This document shows, piece after piece, positions 1 through 9,415 of a DNA stretch of 64,000 bases. Each line of letters begins with the position of its first letter. Position 1 is the first letter of the stretch. Source of the stretch: Mastigias papua (taxonomy: Eukaryota > Cnidaria > Scyphozoa > Rhizostomeae > Mastigiidae); assembly GCA_964019165.1 (NCBI GenBank), contig OZ025270.1, forward strand, positions 7,778,186-7,842,185, given 5' to 3'. The notes under the pieces were generated by a model. The model made no database searches. It saw nothing but the letters and a program-made list of their open reading frames with translations, and had not been told where the DNA came from. The translations under genes were made by a program, and so were the position numbers.

Positions 1-1259
1 AGGACGGCTATAGGTACCTCGGAATACTGGAACTTGACAAATTAAAGGAAAAAGAAATGAAAGACAAGTTGAAGCGTGAATATCTGAGAAGGACACGATT
101 GATTTTGAAGTCAAAACTAAATGGTCGCAATATTATAAGGGCAATAAATACGTGGGCGATCCCTGTCTTGAGATATGGAGCTGGTTTGCTGAAGTGGACA
201 AAGGAAGAACTTGAATGGATGGACAGGAGGACTAGGAAGTTGTTGACAATGTATAAAGTCCTGCATCCAAAGAGTGATGTTGCGCGTTTGTATGTACCAC
301 GACATAAAGGAGGGAGGGGACTAATTAGTTGCGACACTTGTATCAAGAGTGAAGAAAACAGGTTAGGCTGGTACGTTAAACAAAGTAATGAGCTAATGCT
401 GAAAGTAGTGAGTACTAAAGGGATTATCAAAACGGAGGAAGCAGTAAGGCCGGAAGATTTCAAACAAATGCTGATCAATGAAAGAGAACATGCCTGGAAA
501 GAGAAAAGAATGCATGGACAATATGCTAGAGAGATGGATGAAAGTGTTGATAAAGATAAGACCTGGGGATGGCTCAAAAACGGCGGGTTGAAAGGGTGCA
601 CAGAGTCACTAATATGTGCTGCGCAGGACCAAGCACTGCGGACAAACTATGTTAAGCATCACATTGATAATACCGCTGAATCGCCTCTGTGTAGGCTCTG
701 TGGGGAAAAAGGAGAAACTGTTAGCCATATAGTGAGTGAATGCAAGATGTTGGCACAGCGAGAATACAAGAGGCGACATGATACCATTGCAAAGAAAGTA
801 CATTGGGAATTGTGTGGGGAATTTGGCTTAGAGAGGACATCAAAGTGGTATGAGCATAAACCAGAGGGGGTTATAAGAGAGGGAAGTATCAAAGTATTAT
901 GGGATTTCACTATCCAGTGTGATCATGAGATTGAAGCACGAAGACCAGACATTGTATTGGTAAATGAAGAGTTAAAGGAGTGCAAAATCATTGATGTAGC
1001 AGTCCCGTGGGATTCTCGTATAAGATCTAAGGAGAGAGAGAAAATTGAAAAGTATGGAGACTTGAAAAGAGAAGTAGCAGCCATGTGGGACATGAAGAAA
1101 GTGATTGTCATACCAATTGTTGTCGGTGCGTTGGGGGCAGTGTCAAAGGAATTAGATAAGTATATAGAGAAGATTGGGATTACTTTGAATATAGGACATG
1201 TGCAGAACACAGCAATATTAGGAACAGCGAGAATATTGAGGAAGGTGCTAGAGACCTGA
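1..1259 (+). CDS. Family A RLE retrotransposon copy A1, C-terminal part of the polyprotein
   Basis: The frame is open from base 3, so the start lies outside the window. What remains is the region after the RT palm (the YLG..E motif at the very start), then the thumb and linker, a CCHC finger (C-x2-C-x7-H-x4-C, about 690-743), and a restriction-like endonuclease with RRPD near 943 and the second acid in IIDVAVP near 1000. The conserved KYGDLKREVAAMW helix and a VVGALGAV segment follow. This domain order defines RLE-type (R2/R4/NeSL-like) non-LTR elements, whose RLE nicks a specific target and primes reverse transcription there. About 400 codons are present without a stop, so this copy is young or was only recently broken. 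It ends in a 3' UTR running into TAA repeat. Confidence 0.85.
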   Translation, partial: DGYRYLGILELDKLKEKEMKDKLKREYLRRTRLILKSKLNGRNIIRAINTWAIPVLRYGAGLLKWTKEELEWMDRRTRKLLTMYKVLHPKSDVARLYVPRHKGGRGLISCDTCIKSEENRLGWYVKQSNELMLKVVSTKGIIKTEEAVRPEDFKQMLINEREHAWKEKRMHGQYAREMDESVDKDKTWGWLKNGGLKGCTESLICAAQDQALRTNYVKHHIDNTAESPLCRLCGEKGETVSHIVSECKMLAQREYKRRHDTIAKKVHWELCGEFGLERTSKWYEHKPEGVIREGSIKVLWDFTIQCDHEIEARRPDIVLVNEELKECKIIDVAVPWDSRIRSKEREKIEKYGDLKREVAAMWDMKKVIVIPIVVGALGAVSKELDKYIEKIGITLNIGHVQNTAILGTARILRKVLET

Positions 1260-1380
1260 AGAGAATGGGAGTGACTTTGAAACCTTTAGTTACTTGTTGT
1301 AATTTGCTTTCAAGGCGTAAACCGGAAAACATCAAACCCGTGATTGTACATATCTACATATAATAATAATATTAATATAT
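1260..1380 (+). other. A1 3' UTR ending in TAA repeat
   Basis: Noncoding tail after the A1 stop. It contains GTGATTGTACATATC just before a TAATAATAATATTAATATATA tract. Nearly the same segment (TTGATTGTACATATC) precedes TAA repeat in A6, so it is probably the family A 3' end used in target-primed reverse transcription. The A1 tail meets the B1 tail here, tail to tail. Confidence 0.6.
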
Positions 1381-1580
1381 AATTTTTTTTTTCAAACTTC
1401 AATATCATTCTCATATAACTAAAATACAATCATACGTCTCTCTAAAGCTAGGCAACGTACAACTGGCTGTCAGGTGAACTACATAACAAAGCAAAAAGAA
1501 AAAAAAATACTCAATGGATTAGAATATAAAATAAAATGAAATAAGAAAAAAAACAAAAAAAAAAAAATTGACAGTAGTTC
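1381..1580 (-). other. B1 3' UTR
   Basis: A T-run followed by TTCAAACTTC, then AT-rich sequence up to the B1 stop. Similar T-run plus CAAACTTC or GAAACTTC starts occur at the 3' ends of B4 (about 7,606) and B7 (about 44,628). No ORF. Confidence 0.55.
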
Positions 1581-2868
1581 TCATAAGTGTAGTAAGTCAG
1601 GGCTTGTCCACGGTTTATTCCGGCAGCAGAAAATAAAGTATGTACTTCTTATAGTTATGTTGATGAGGTTAGATAAAATGTGTTTTTGGCCTTTGTTGTT
1701 AAAACCGAGAGATTTAAGAAGATCAATAAAAGATTCAGAGGAAGACCCAATAGTGCCAAGGGCCCCCATAGAAAGATTTATAAATTTGATTTGTTTATAG
1801 TTTGGAAGAAGAGTTTGTTGTAGATGGTGATATTTTGAAGCCTTGCGCTCACTATTGATTTGTATATTAGTCTCAAAACCAATAGTGAGCTCAAGAATAT
1901 ACAGGACGTTTTCCTTAGTAATTATGAGAAGATCGGGTCGGAACGCACTACCTGTGATAAAAGAAGGGGATAGAAAAGTAGGAAGATCCGCATATAATGA
2001 GCAATCTGGAAGTGTGGAAAAGGTCTTAGCTATGGAATTTAAGACAGAATCATGTCTCCAGGTATACCTACCATGCTCTAGATACAGCTTACAGCTAGAG
2101 ACAATGTGTTGTAAAGTTTCAGATTGAAGGCAAAAGGAACATGCTGATGATTGAGAGATGGACCACTTTGAAAGGTTTTTTCGAGTTGCCAATGTGTTTG
2201 TTAAGTATTTCAGAGAAAAGTTGAAAATATTCTTGGGCAGTTTTTGTTGAACGTTTGACCATATGCTGGTGGTAACCTTTGAAGCGTATTTAAAAACCGA
2301 TGAAATAACTAGCCCTTGCGATGTTAATTCACTTGTTATACGATGATGGTGATGAGTTTGAGTGGATTTGAGAACTTGCTTTGCATTTCTGTACTGATCA
2401 TATTGAATGTTGGTAAAGGTGTTAGAATCCTGCCACAAAGCCTTTATATCAGAATTAGGAGAAGATTTTAATGCATTCCGAATTATGGTTTGGCACTGTA
2501 TAAACTTGGTAGATGGAAGAATGAGACTCAAGCCATAGTTTGATTTGCTGATTATGAGATTACTTAAGGTGGCGCTTATTGGCAATTCAAACCACCGACG
2601 AACATAATCCGCAACTTTGTTATCTAGGTTTTCAATTACCCACGTTTTGCTAAGATCAGCTATTGTGAGGTGCCAAGAAATTTTACAGAGAACATGGCGG
2701 TGGTATAGCAATAATTTATTTTTAGGATGGCAAGGGATTTTATCAATTGTACATAATAAGTCATTAATGGTTTCCAATAAAATAGACCTGTGCTCAACGT
2801 TGTCCATAGAGAAGGAGAAGTATCTGCCGAGATATTTAAAAGAACTGCCAATGTTGACAGTGGGAACG
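1581..2868 (-). CDS. Family B RLE retrotransposon copy B1, 5'-truncated ORF
   Basis: The minus-strand frame opens at 2868, directly against the TAA microsatellite, inside the RT thumb (SFKYLGRYFSFSM), so this copy is 5'-truncated. About 430 codons are intact. Downstream lie the KNIFNF segment typical of this family, a CCHC finger (CSFC...H...C, about 2095-2147) and an RLE with RPDLL near 1935 and LELTIGFETN near 1880. The spacing is PD-x13-E, against PD-x14-D in family A. The closest family type is R4/Hero-like. The upstream RT catalytic domain is missing, so this copy cannot move by itself. Confidence 0.85.
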
Positions 2869-2870
2869 AG

Positions 2871-2876
2871 ATAATG

Positions 2877-2959
<83 letters not shown>
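2871..2959. repeat. (TAA)n microsatellite between B1 and A2
   Basis: An almost perfect TAA tract of about 89 bp. It separates the truncated 5' end of B1 from the 5' UTR of A2, as expected for insertion of both elements into a TAA target. Confidence 0.95.
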
Positions 2960-2960
<1 letters not shown>

Positions 2961-3317
2961 GTCCTGGGTATGACAAAAAACTACATCCGGTTATGGAGTT
3001 TCGACGTAGGATAATGAGGTTACCTTTAGCCACAACTACCTCCATGTCACCCTTGAGCAATGTGTAGCACCTGTTAGCTCTCCCCGAGACTACGAAATAC
3101 CGGGTTGGCATCCGGCGGGGGCTAGTCTGTCTCATGGGCAGGTGATCAGCTCTTGAGCCTTGGTTGGCATTCACCTAGAGATGGTGTCTCGATAAAAACA
3201 CTGGTGGTTGTGCAACCTTAAATTCACTAAATACGCGTGGACTTGAAGTTCCAGGTGACATCTGGCGCGAAATATTCAGTCCCTTGGCAGTAAGGATAAA
3301 ATGCATCTTCATTCATA
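2960..3317 (+). other. A2 5' UTR
   Basis: Noncoding leader of the A2 element. A block near 3090-3175 (CCCCGAGAC, ACCGGGTTGGCATCCGG, CTTGGTTGGCA) is repeated at 62,779-62,880 ahead of A10, marking one 5' UTR subfamily. It differs from the leader shared by A5 and A9. Confidence 0.65.
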
Positions 3318-4221
3318 ATGAAAACCAGAACCAAATCATACCGCATCGGCCGTCGCGCGGGTGAACAAGGGCCGCGTCCCTCAGGGAGAAACCAGCCTGA
3401 GGTCGAAAACTCTGCTACTGGAATGAACTCTCAAACAGATGATCTATCAGGTTATCAGAACCAGGATTTTCCTAACCCTGAACCTATAGTGACAACATCA
3501 AATAACTCGACAAGATCAAAACGAATGAAATGGACTCGAGAGGACTATAAAAATGTTCTGAGAGCGTTTTACATCGCCCAATCTAGACCAAATACCAACA
3601 ATACGGAGCAAACTTTTGTTGAATGGAGAAATATAGTCGGACCAAATGTACGTGAGTATCCAAATCCAAACACATTGGGAAATGTACGTAGAGACATATT
3701 CAAAAATAAAAGACTTTCAGATGCTGAGATCGACCAGATTAGACATGAAGTGGATGTAGATACCGCTGTTGAATCAATGAAGGATACCACTAAGGAAAAG
3801 ACTAGTAACGAGAATTGTCAACTAGTAGTGGATGCTCAAAACTTTAATGATAATGAAGTACAAGAACTAATTAATGACATTCGCAACTCCGAGAAAGTGA
3901 ATCATGAAGCCGATGTGACAGAATTATTTGCAGAACAATATAACCATGAAATTAAACATGCTCGTAAAGAAATATTAAATGAATTCAGTAGAACCAGCCA
4001 TCTAGAATTATCTGACCGAGAACCTCTTCCTAAATTGGCTTGTGGTTCAAACCTTAATGAAAGCATTAAAGTTTACAATGTTGCCTTAAAGGAAATCTTA
4101 AGTGAGCGTGAATGTGATCTGACCTCCTCAAATGCACTTGTTTACTCTACAGCAAAAGCAATAACAGCCCAAGTCGGAGTTAAGGTAAACAGGAAGAAAA
4201 ACTATCAAGTCAATAATAATA
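3318..4221 (+). CDS. Family A copy A2, N-terminal part with Myb/SANT-like domain, cut by B2
   Basis: The ORF starts at an ATG after the leader. It has a basic N-terminus (about residues 1-40), a linker, then a Myb/SANT-like helical domain beginning MKWTREDY (about residues 73-145) with conserved Trp, NVRRDIFKNKRLSD and long helices. A similar block occurs in A9 and A10. Such domains bind DNA in RLE elements. The frame then reaches VNRKK.YQVN and runs into Asn codons (AAT repeats), where the B2 tail begins; the remaining codons to 4247 belong to B2 tail sequence. The RT half of this copy is not found downstream. Confidence 0.75.
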
Positions 4222-4363
4222 ATAATGGAAACTTTCATTCAAAATAATTTTAAAAAGTACAATAAAAGCTAAAAGTTAATCTATCCAGCCAACTCTCCAA
4301 AATTGGGCATTGGCTGCATACTCACACAGTTCAGATCAAAGTGTTCTTAAAAAAAAACAATCA
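4222..4363 (-). other. B2 3' UTR
   Basis: On the minus strand this region ends ...GAATGAAAGTTTCC followed by ATT repeats. Versions of this terminus occur at B3 (about 6,195) and B6 (about 21,976), so it is the 3' terminus of a family B subgroup. Confidence 0.65.
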
Positions 4364-6130
4364 TTAAAAGCTTAAAAGTTCAGGAGATGTCCATTCTTTG
4401 TTTCTTCGACAAAATATAAAGTACGACGATCTTATACATATATTTGTTATCCGCTTGGTTAGGAACATTATTTCATTCTCTGGCACCCTTATACATCGTA
4501 AGAGTTCAAAGAAGTTTCTGCTGTCTTTCTCTATAAACCCGCAAGCACTCATAGACACATTAACATAACGAACGTCATCATATTTCGTCAGTAATTTTGA
4601 TTTCAACGATTTGTATTTGTTGCGTTTTCTTTTGCTGTTTCCCTCCATATTTGTTTCAAAGCCGATGGTAAGTTCCAAGATAGTTACGACATTCTGATGA
4701 ACAAGAACAATGTCAGGTCTTTCATTATCACCTGTTACGACACATGGGGATGCAAAGGATGGAATATCCGCGTATATATTCTTGCAGAATCTAGACAATG
4801 TATTTGCGATGTAGCTGAGGACGGAGTCGTGTCGCCATGTGTACCTCCCTTGGTCAAGGGAACTCTTGCAACCTGCAACCACGTGACCCAGAGTTTGGTT
4901 GTGGTGGCACAGAGGACAGGCCTTATTCTCAGAGTGACCCCACGTAAACATGTTACTCATATTTGGCAGTGTATTGTTCAAGTACCTGATGGTAAAATTA
5001 TAAATGTTTTTCGGCAAACTTTTTTGTGCTGAGGTCCAAGCGGTTTTTGTACTTGCTAAGATAGAGTCCCAAACATGACGAATCACCAGTCCTTGCGTTG
5101 TGAGACTTTCTTTTATCTTATTAGTAGTGTCATTTCTGATGGATTTAACGACACTTTTTGTGCTATTAAAGGTGTCGTACTGCTTACTCTTATCACTGGA
5201 GACTTGCACCAAGTGATTTACTTCGTGATTGCAAGACTTTTTCAAGCACTGTCTCATGACTACTTGGCACTGTTTGAATTTAGTGCTAATGTCCACAATA
5301 TTTAGACCAAACTGACTATTTGTCAACATGACTATAGATAATGTACCAGATGCAGGGATTTCTAACCATCTACGAATGTAGTTATGAGCAAGAGAGTCCA
5401 GATTGTTGATAATCCATGTTTGATCGATATCAGCTATTGTCAAATGCCACGACAATTTGCTCATTAGATAATGAGAATAGAGCCATACCTTATTTTTTGG
5501 ATGAAGAGGTAGACTGCTGATCCTGTCCATGATTTGTGTTGTAATTTGTAATAACTCATCTTTATGTTTTTGATTGTCCATCTCAAAATTGAACCACCTT
5601 CCAAGGTATTTGAAGCTTTCTCCTTCTTCAAGGGATCTGATGATGTTACCGTTTGCATAGACTTTAGGCTTGAATGGCACTGATTTAGATCCTTTCTTGC
5701 AAATACCGAATGGCATGCATTTATCCGTTCTGATTATCATATGTGACCAGTTGCACCATCGTGTGAACATATTCAAAAGCACTTGATTTTCGTACTCATT
5801 AGATGTAGCTGCTACGGCGTCATCAGCAAACTGGAACCAGTTTTTTGGGTTTAAAATTCTGTGATAGACATAACCCATATGTTTCAGTTCATCACTCTTT
5901 TCCAGGCTCTGGATAAAGGTGTTAAAGATCATATTGAAAATAAGGGGGCTAAGACAGTCACCTTGTAAAACACCCTTTTCAAACTTTATCGCTGGAGTTA
6001 TGTAATCTTTAGTTGCAACTGATGTTGTGAATTCATGGTAGATGTCTACAATAATGTCTATAATATATGTTGCGGAACATGATGGTATTGAAGACTGCTT
6101 ACAATGAGTCGATGATCAACCTCGCCAAAG
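4364..6130 (-). pseudogene. Family B copy B2, RT to RLE, 5'-truncated
   Basis: A 522-codon frame runs from 5932 to 4364. Reading continues with disruptions to about 6130, where LDLKNAFGEVDH (RT motif A region) is seen. Motifs in order are GVLQGDCLSPL (about 5960), FQFADDAV (palm, about 5830), YLGRWFNF, KNKVWLYS, KNIYNF, CPLC...H...C (about 4863-4925), RPDIVL (about 4715) and LELTIGFETN (about 4665). The palm, CCHC finger and RLE are all retained. The 5' end is a snap-back hairpin next to TTA/TAA repeat. Confidence 0.8.
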
Positions 6131-6157
6131 GCATTCTTGAGATCGAGGTTGATCATC
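6109..6157. repeat. Foldback at the B2 5' junction
   Basis: TCGATGATCAACCTCG is followed after about 17 nt by its exact reverse complement CGAGGTTGATCATCGA. One arm is B2 coding sequence (GEVDH); the other is an extra inverted copy placed exactly at the truncated 5' end. Confidence 0.85.
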
Positions 6158-6193
6158 GATTATTATTATTATAATAATAATAATAATAATAAA
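6158..6193. repeat. TTA/TAA microsatellite between B2 and B3
   Basis: A short TTA run that switches to TAA, separating the B2 5' end from the B3 3' terminus (AAAGGAAAC...). Confidence 0.9.
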
Positions 6194-6385
6194 GGAAACT
6201 TTTCATGATAATATCAATCTAAGATTACATACTACTTGAAAGCAAAAATTTGAGATAAAAGATAATCCTACTTAAGTTACAAAGCTATTACCAGAATCAG
6301 ACTACTCTCTACTGTGTAGGCATAGTCTGCCTGCATTCGCCTAGGTGCTTCAAAATAATTAACTAAGAGAAATGTAATGTTCAAC
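6194..6385 (-). other. B3 3' UTR
   Basis: AT-rich tail after the B3 stop. Its terminal GAAAAGTTTCC followed by TTA repeat matches the B2 terminus with one inserted base. Confidence 0.6.
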
Positions 6386-7541
6386 TTAGAAGTTCATTAG
6401 ATTCAGCTCTGTCCACTCCTTTGCTCTCATACAAAAAATATAATAAGACGAGCGTATACAAATTTCTGTTAGTTTTGTAGAAATGTACGTTGCGGCATTG
6501 TTGTCAATATTTAGATCTTTGAGCATTTTGAAGAATTCCTCTGAATGGTTTGAGTAGATGCCGATAGCAGTCATCACGAGGTTTACAAAACAGATTTTTC
6601 GATGCGAACGTTTCAGGTCACTATCATTTAAAAGATGTTCGTATTTCTTTGCCTTTCTTGTAGCATTTGCCACCGTGTTAGATTCGTGGCCTACTGTTAA
6701 CTCAATTATGAACAAGTTGTTCATTCTGTCCACAACAAGTAGATCCGGTCTTGCAGCAGTACCAGTCACAATTTCAGGTGATAAAAACGATGGAATGTCA
6801 CAGTAAAGCTTCTTGACAATTGGTTGCAAAAAGTTAGCTAAGTTTAACAGCACCGAGTTATGTCGCCATGTGTAGCGATTTAAACATGACGCACAGCCCG
6901 CTACAATATGCTTCGTGGTCTGAACCTCCCTACAGAATGTACAGCTTGCACTGACGTTGATACCCCATCTTGCTAAGTTGGAAAAACAAGCAAGAGAGTT
7001 GTTCATATATCTTACGGTAAAATTAAAGATGTTCCTAGGAAGACGATGTTGCACTTTAAACCAAAAATCTTTTGCCTTCGGGAGTGCTGTTTTCCACAAC
7101 TCTGTTATTACTGTACTCTGAACCTGCAATGACTCTACCTTCAATTTTTTGTCTTCCCGGATCTTCTTTAGTGCAAGTCTTGTTGTATGGAACAAGTCAT
7201 ATTGGATGTTAGCCTTTTCTGATGTTGCATTATGCAGATATCGAATGTCTTCATTTATTGAGTTTTTCAGGCACTTACGGAAAGTTACTTGACAGAGAGT
7301 ATGTTTTGTACTTGTATCAATGACTTCCTGGCCAAACTGTGCCTTAGATAGTTGCAATATCTCAACTGTTCCGCTTACAGGTATATCTAACCACTTTCTG
7401 ACATATCCGTGACAAATCATGTCCAGATTTTGCTTTATCCACGTTGCATCTATGTCTGCTATCGTGAGATCCCAACTGATTTTACTGAGAAAGTACCGAT
7501 TGTATAATTGAAGCTTATTTTTTGGATGTAAAGGTAATTGA
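6386..7541 (-). CDS. Family B copy B3, 5'-truncated C-terminal ORF
   Basis: The frame is open from 7541, directly beside TAA repeat, beginning in the thumb (LPLHPKNKLQLYN). It continues through ADIDATWIKQNLD, the KNIFNF segment, a CCHC finger (CTFC...H...C, about 6888-6945) and an RLE with RPDLLV near 6750 and IELTVGHESN near 6700. The usual GFETN is GHESN here. There are about 385 codons with no stop. The sequence diverges clearly from B1 and B2, so this is a different subfamily or an older insertion. It has no RT palm. Confidence 0.8.
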
Positions 7542-7605
7542 TAATAATAATAATAATAATAAATTATTATTATAATTATTATTATAATAATAATAATAAT
7601 AATAA
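7541..7605. repeat. Mixed TAA/TTA microsatellite between B3 and B4
   Basis: A TAA run switches to TTA and back to TAA within 65 bp, followed by a T-run that starts the B4 tail. Confidence 0.9.
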
Positions 7606-7864
7606 TTTTTTTTTTTTTTTTTTGTTTTGAAACTTCTCATGTATATATTCAAATTACTAATACAAATACAAATCTCTCTAAGTATAGGTAATTTGTATCT
7701 GGCAGACAAGGTTACACACATAGTCAACAAAATCATACAATACAAAAAAACAAAAAAAAAAAAAAAAAAAAAAAACAAAAAAAAAAAAAAAAACAAAAAA
7801 CAAAAAAATGCACTTAGGAATACAAGTCCATACACAGTGAAGTAGTTAGATGTAGCTATAATTC
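7606..7864 (-). other. B4 3' UTR with A-rich tract
   Basis: Starts with a T-run and TTTTGAAACTTC. It includes an almost pure A tract at about 7743-7809 and has no credible ORF; frames called here are poly-Lys or poly-Phe artefacts. Confidence 0.6.
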
Positions 7865-8643
7865 TTAGTACGTTAGAAGATCAGGGTTAGTCCAGGATTT
7901 GTTTCTCATGCAGAAAATATAATAGGTGGATCGAATGATGATGGCTGTAATTTTGCTTAGTATATAGTTTAAGTGCTGTTTTTCAATACCAAGATCATTG
8001 CACATTTCAATAAAAGATTTGCAGGATTTCCCAAAAATTCCTATAGAGCTCATAGAGAGGTTGATAAATTTGGTATAACGGTATTTTGAAGAGAGGTCAC
8101 GAGTGAGCTGCAGGTATTTGTTACGCTTCCTATCTGCGTTGGTAGTTATATTGGTTTCAAATCCAACGGTAAGCTCGACGATATAGATCGTATCCGTTCC
8201 AATGCAGAGAAGCAAATCGGGACGCAATAGGTCCCCTGTCAAAATGCAAGGTGAGAGAAAACCTGGGAGGTCAACATACAGAGTGGAGTTTTTAATACAT
8301 TGTAGTGTTGATGCTACAAAATGTAGAGCTGAGTTATGTCTCCAAGTGTAGCGGCCATCTTCAAGATAAGACTTACAGCCTGATACAACATGAAGAAGAG
8401 ACTCAGGATGCAAACAAACAGAACAGTCGGGCGACGGTGAGAGTTTCCATTTGTGGAGATTTGTGTGATTAGCTAGCGTGTTATTGAGGTACCGTACAGT
8501 GAAATTGAAAATATTTTTAGGCAGCTTACTCTGTGTAGAGGACCACAAAGAGTTGAGAGTTACCAGAGAGTGATCTAAAAGGAAGGATATGATAAAACCT
8601 TGGGATGGAAGCTGGGACCTCAGTTTTTCTTTGTGTTCTTGGC

Positions 8644-8645
<2 letters not shown>
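7865..8645 (-). CDS. Family B copy B4, 5'-truncated C-terminal ORF
   Basis: Element coding starts at 8645 (RQEHKEKLRSQ). The long Leu run that seems to precede it is translated TAA microsatellite. About 260 codons are intact and cover the KNIFNF block, CSVC...H...C (about 8372-8430), RPDLLL near 8215, VELTVGFETN near 8165 and the terminal IIIRSTYYIFCMRNKSWTNP block. It contains the finger and RLE but no RT. Confidence 0.85.

Positions 8646-8691
<46 letters not shown>
8645..8691. repeat. (TAA)n microsatellite at the B4 5' end
   Basis: A perfect TAA tract of about 47 bp between B4 and the A3 fragment. Confidence 0.95.
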
Positions 8692-8699
8692 TGAGAGAC

Positions 8700-9318
8700 A
8701 AAATGCAAGATAGTCATGCATCGCATTAAGAGAGTACAGCCAAAAATTGGGTATTTTGTCTATGCCTGGTGACTTTCATTTCTGAGACTTTCCAAGTGTC
8801 ACACGTAACTCAGAGCAGTCTATCTTTTCCCATTGCTGCTCATCAACTTCATTCATTCTTTCTTTTTGTCGTTCCATCCATTCTGCTTTGTGATTGAATT
8901 GCTTTTCACTCCCTCATATATTATTCCAAAATTCCTCAATTTCTTTTACCTCAGGGTGTTCTTTTACATCAATTTTCCCTTTTCCTATATGTCTGTAAAA
9001 CTTCCTTGCATCAGTCTGGAATATCTTATTCTGTCTGTAAAATCGGTCTCGTTTATCAAATCTACGTAATCTCTGTGCTTTTACTTGCATTCTTTGCTTC
9101 AATGACTCTTTAGTAGGTAAGAGTGCATTCTCGTCGGAGATCTTGTACTTCCTTTTAATTTTCCTTAGCTTTCTGATTTTCAAATTAACGCCTTTTGAAA
9201 CTTCATTAAAAATTGACATTTCAGCCCGTAGAAGATCAATCTCTTTCTGTATTTTCACTTTCCATTTAGGAGGCTTATTGACTTGATAGTATTTCTTCCT
9301 GTTTACATGTTTACATAA
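8700..9318 (-). pseudogene. Family A copy A3, region between N-terminal domain and RT
   Basis: Minus-strand coding from VNRKKYYQVNKPPKWK, through a basic, coiled-coil-rich stretch (RMQVKAQRLRRFDKRDRFYR, FYRHIGKGKIDV) to EEFWNNI. A TGA stop follows at about 8914, then the same frame continues (GSEKQF, EQQWEKIDCSEL) to SPGIDKIPNFWL, the start of the RT. The fragment ends at TAA repeat. The same part of A5 reads through with a Trp where A3 has its stop. Both ends are broken. Confidence 0.75.
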
Positions 9319-9319
9319 C

Positions 9320-9415
9320 TTCAGTGATAAAAGGCCTGAGGTAAGGGCATCTTTTAAAATCTCAATCATTCCATATAAAAGATGCCCTTACCTCAGGTCT
9401 TTTATCACTGAAGTT
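9320..9415. repeat. Foldback of about 38 bp at the A3/B5 head-to-head junction
   Basis: CTTCAGTGATAAAAG..CTGAGGTAAGGGCATCTTTTA at 9320-9357 is the reverse complement of 9377-9415 with one mismatch and a spacer of about 19 nt. The right arm is the 5' end of B5 coding sequence; the left arm is an extra inverted copy. Confidence 0.85.

Noticed and set aside
8..601. Long minus-strand frame opposite A1
   Set aside because: It is antisense to well-supported A1 coding and shows no domain; a shadow frame.
2790..3174. Frames with long Ile or Leu runs
   Set aside because: They are translations of the TAA microsatellite joined to unrelated flanks.
7515..7845. Poly-Phe and poly-Lys frames
   Set aside because: They come from A/T homopolymer tracts in the B4 tail.
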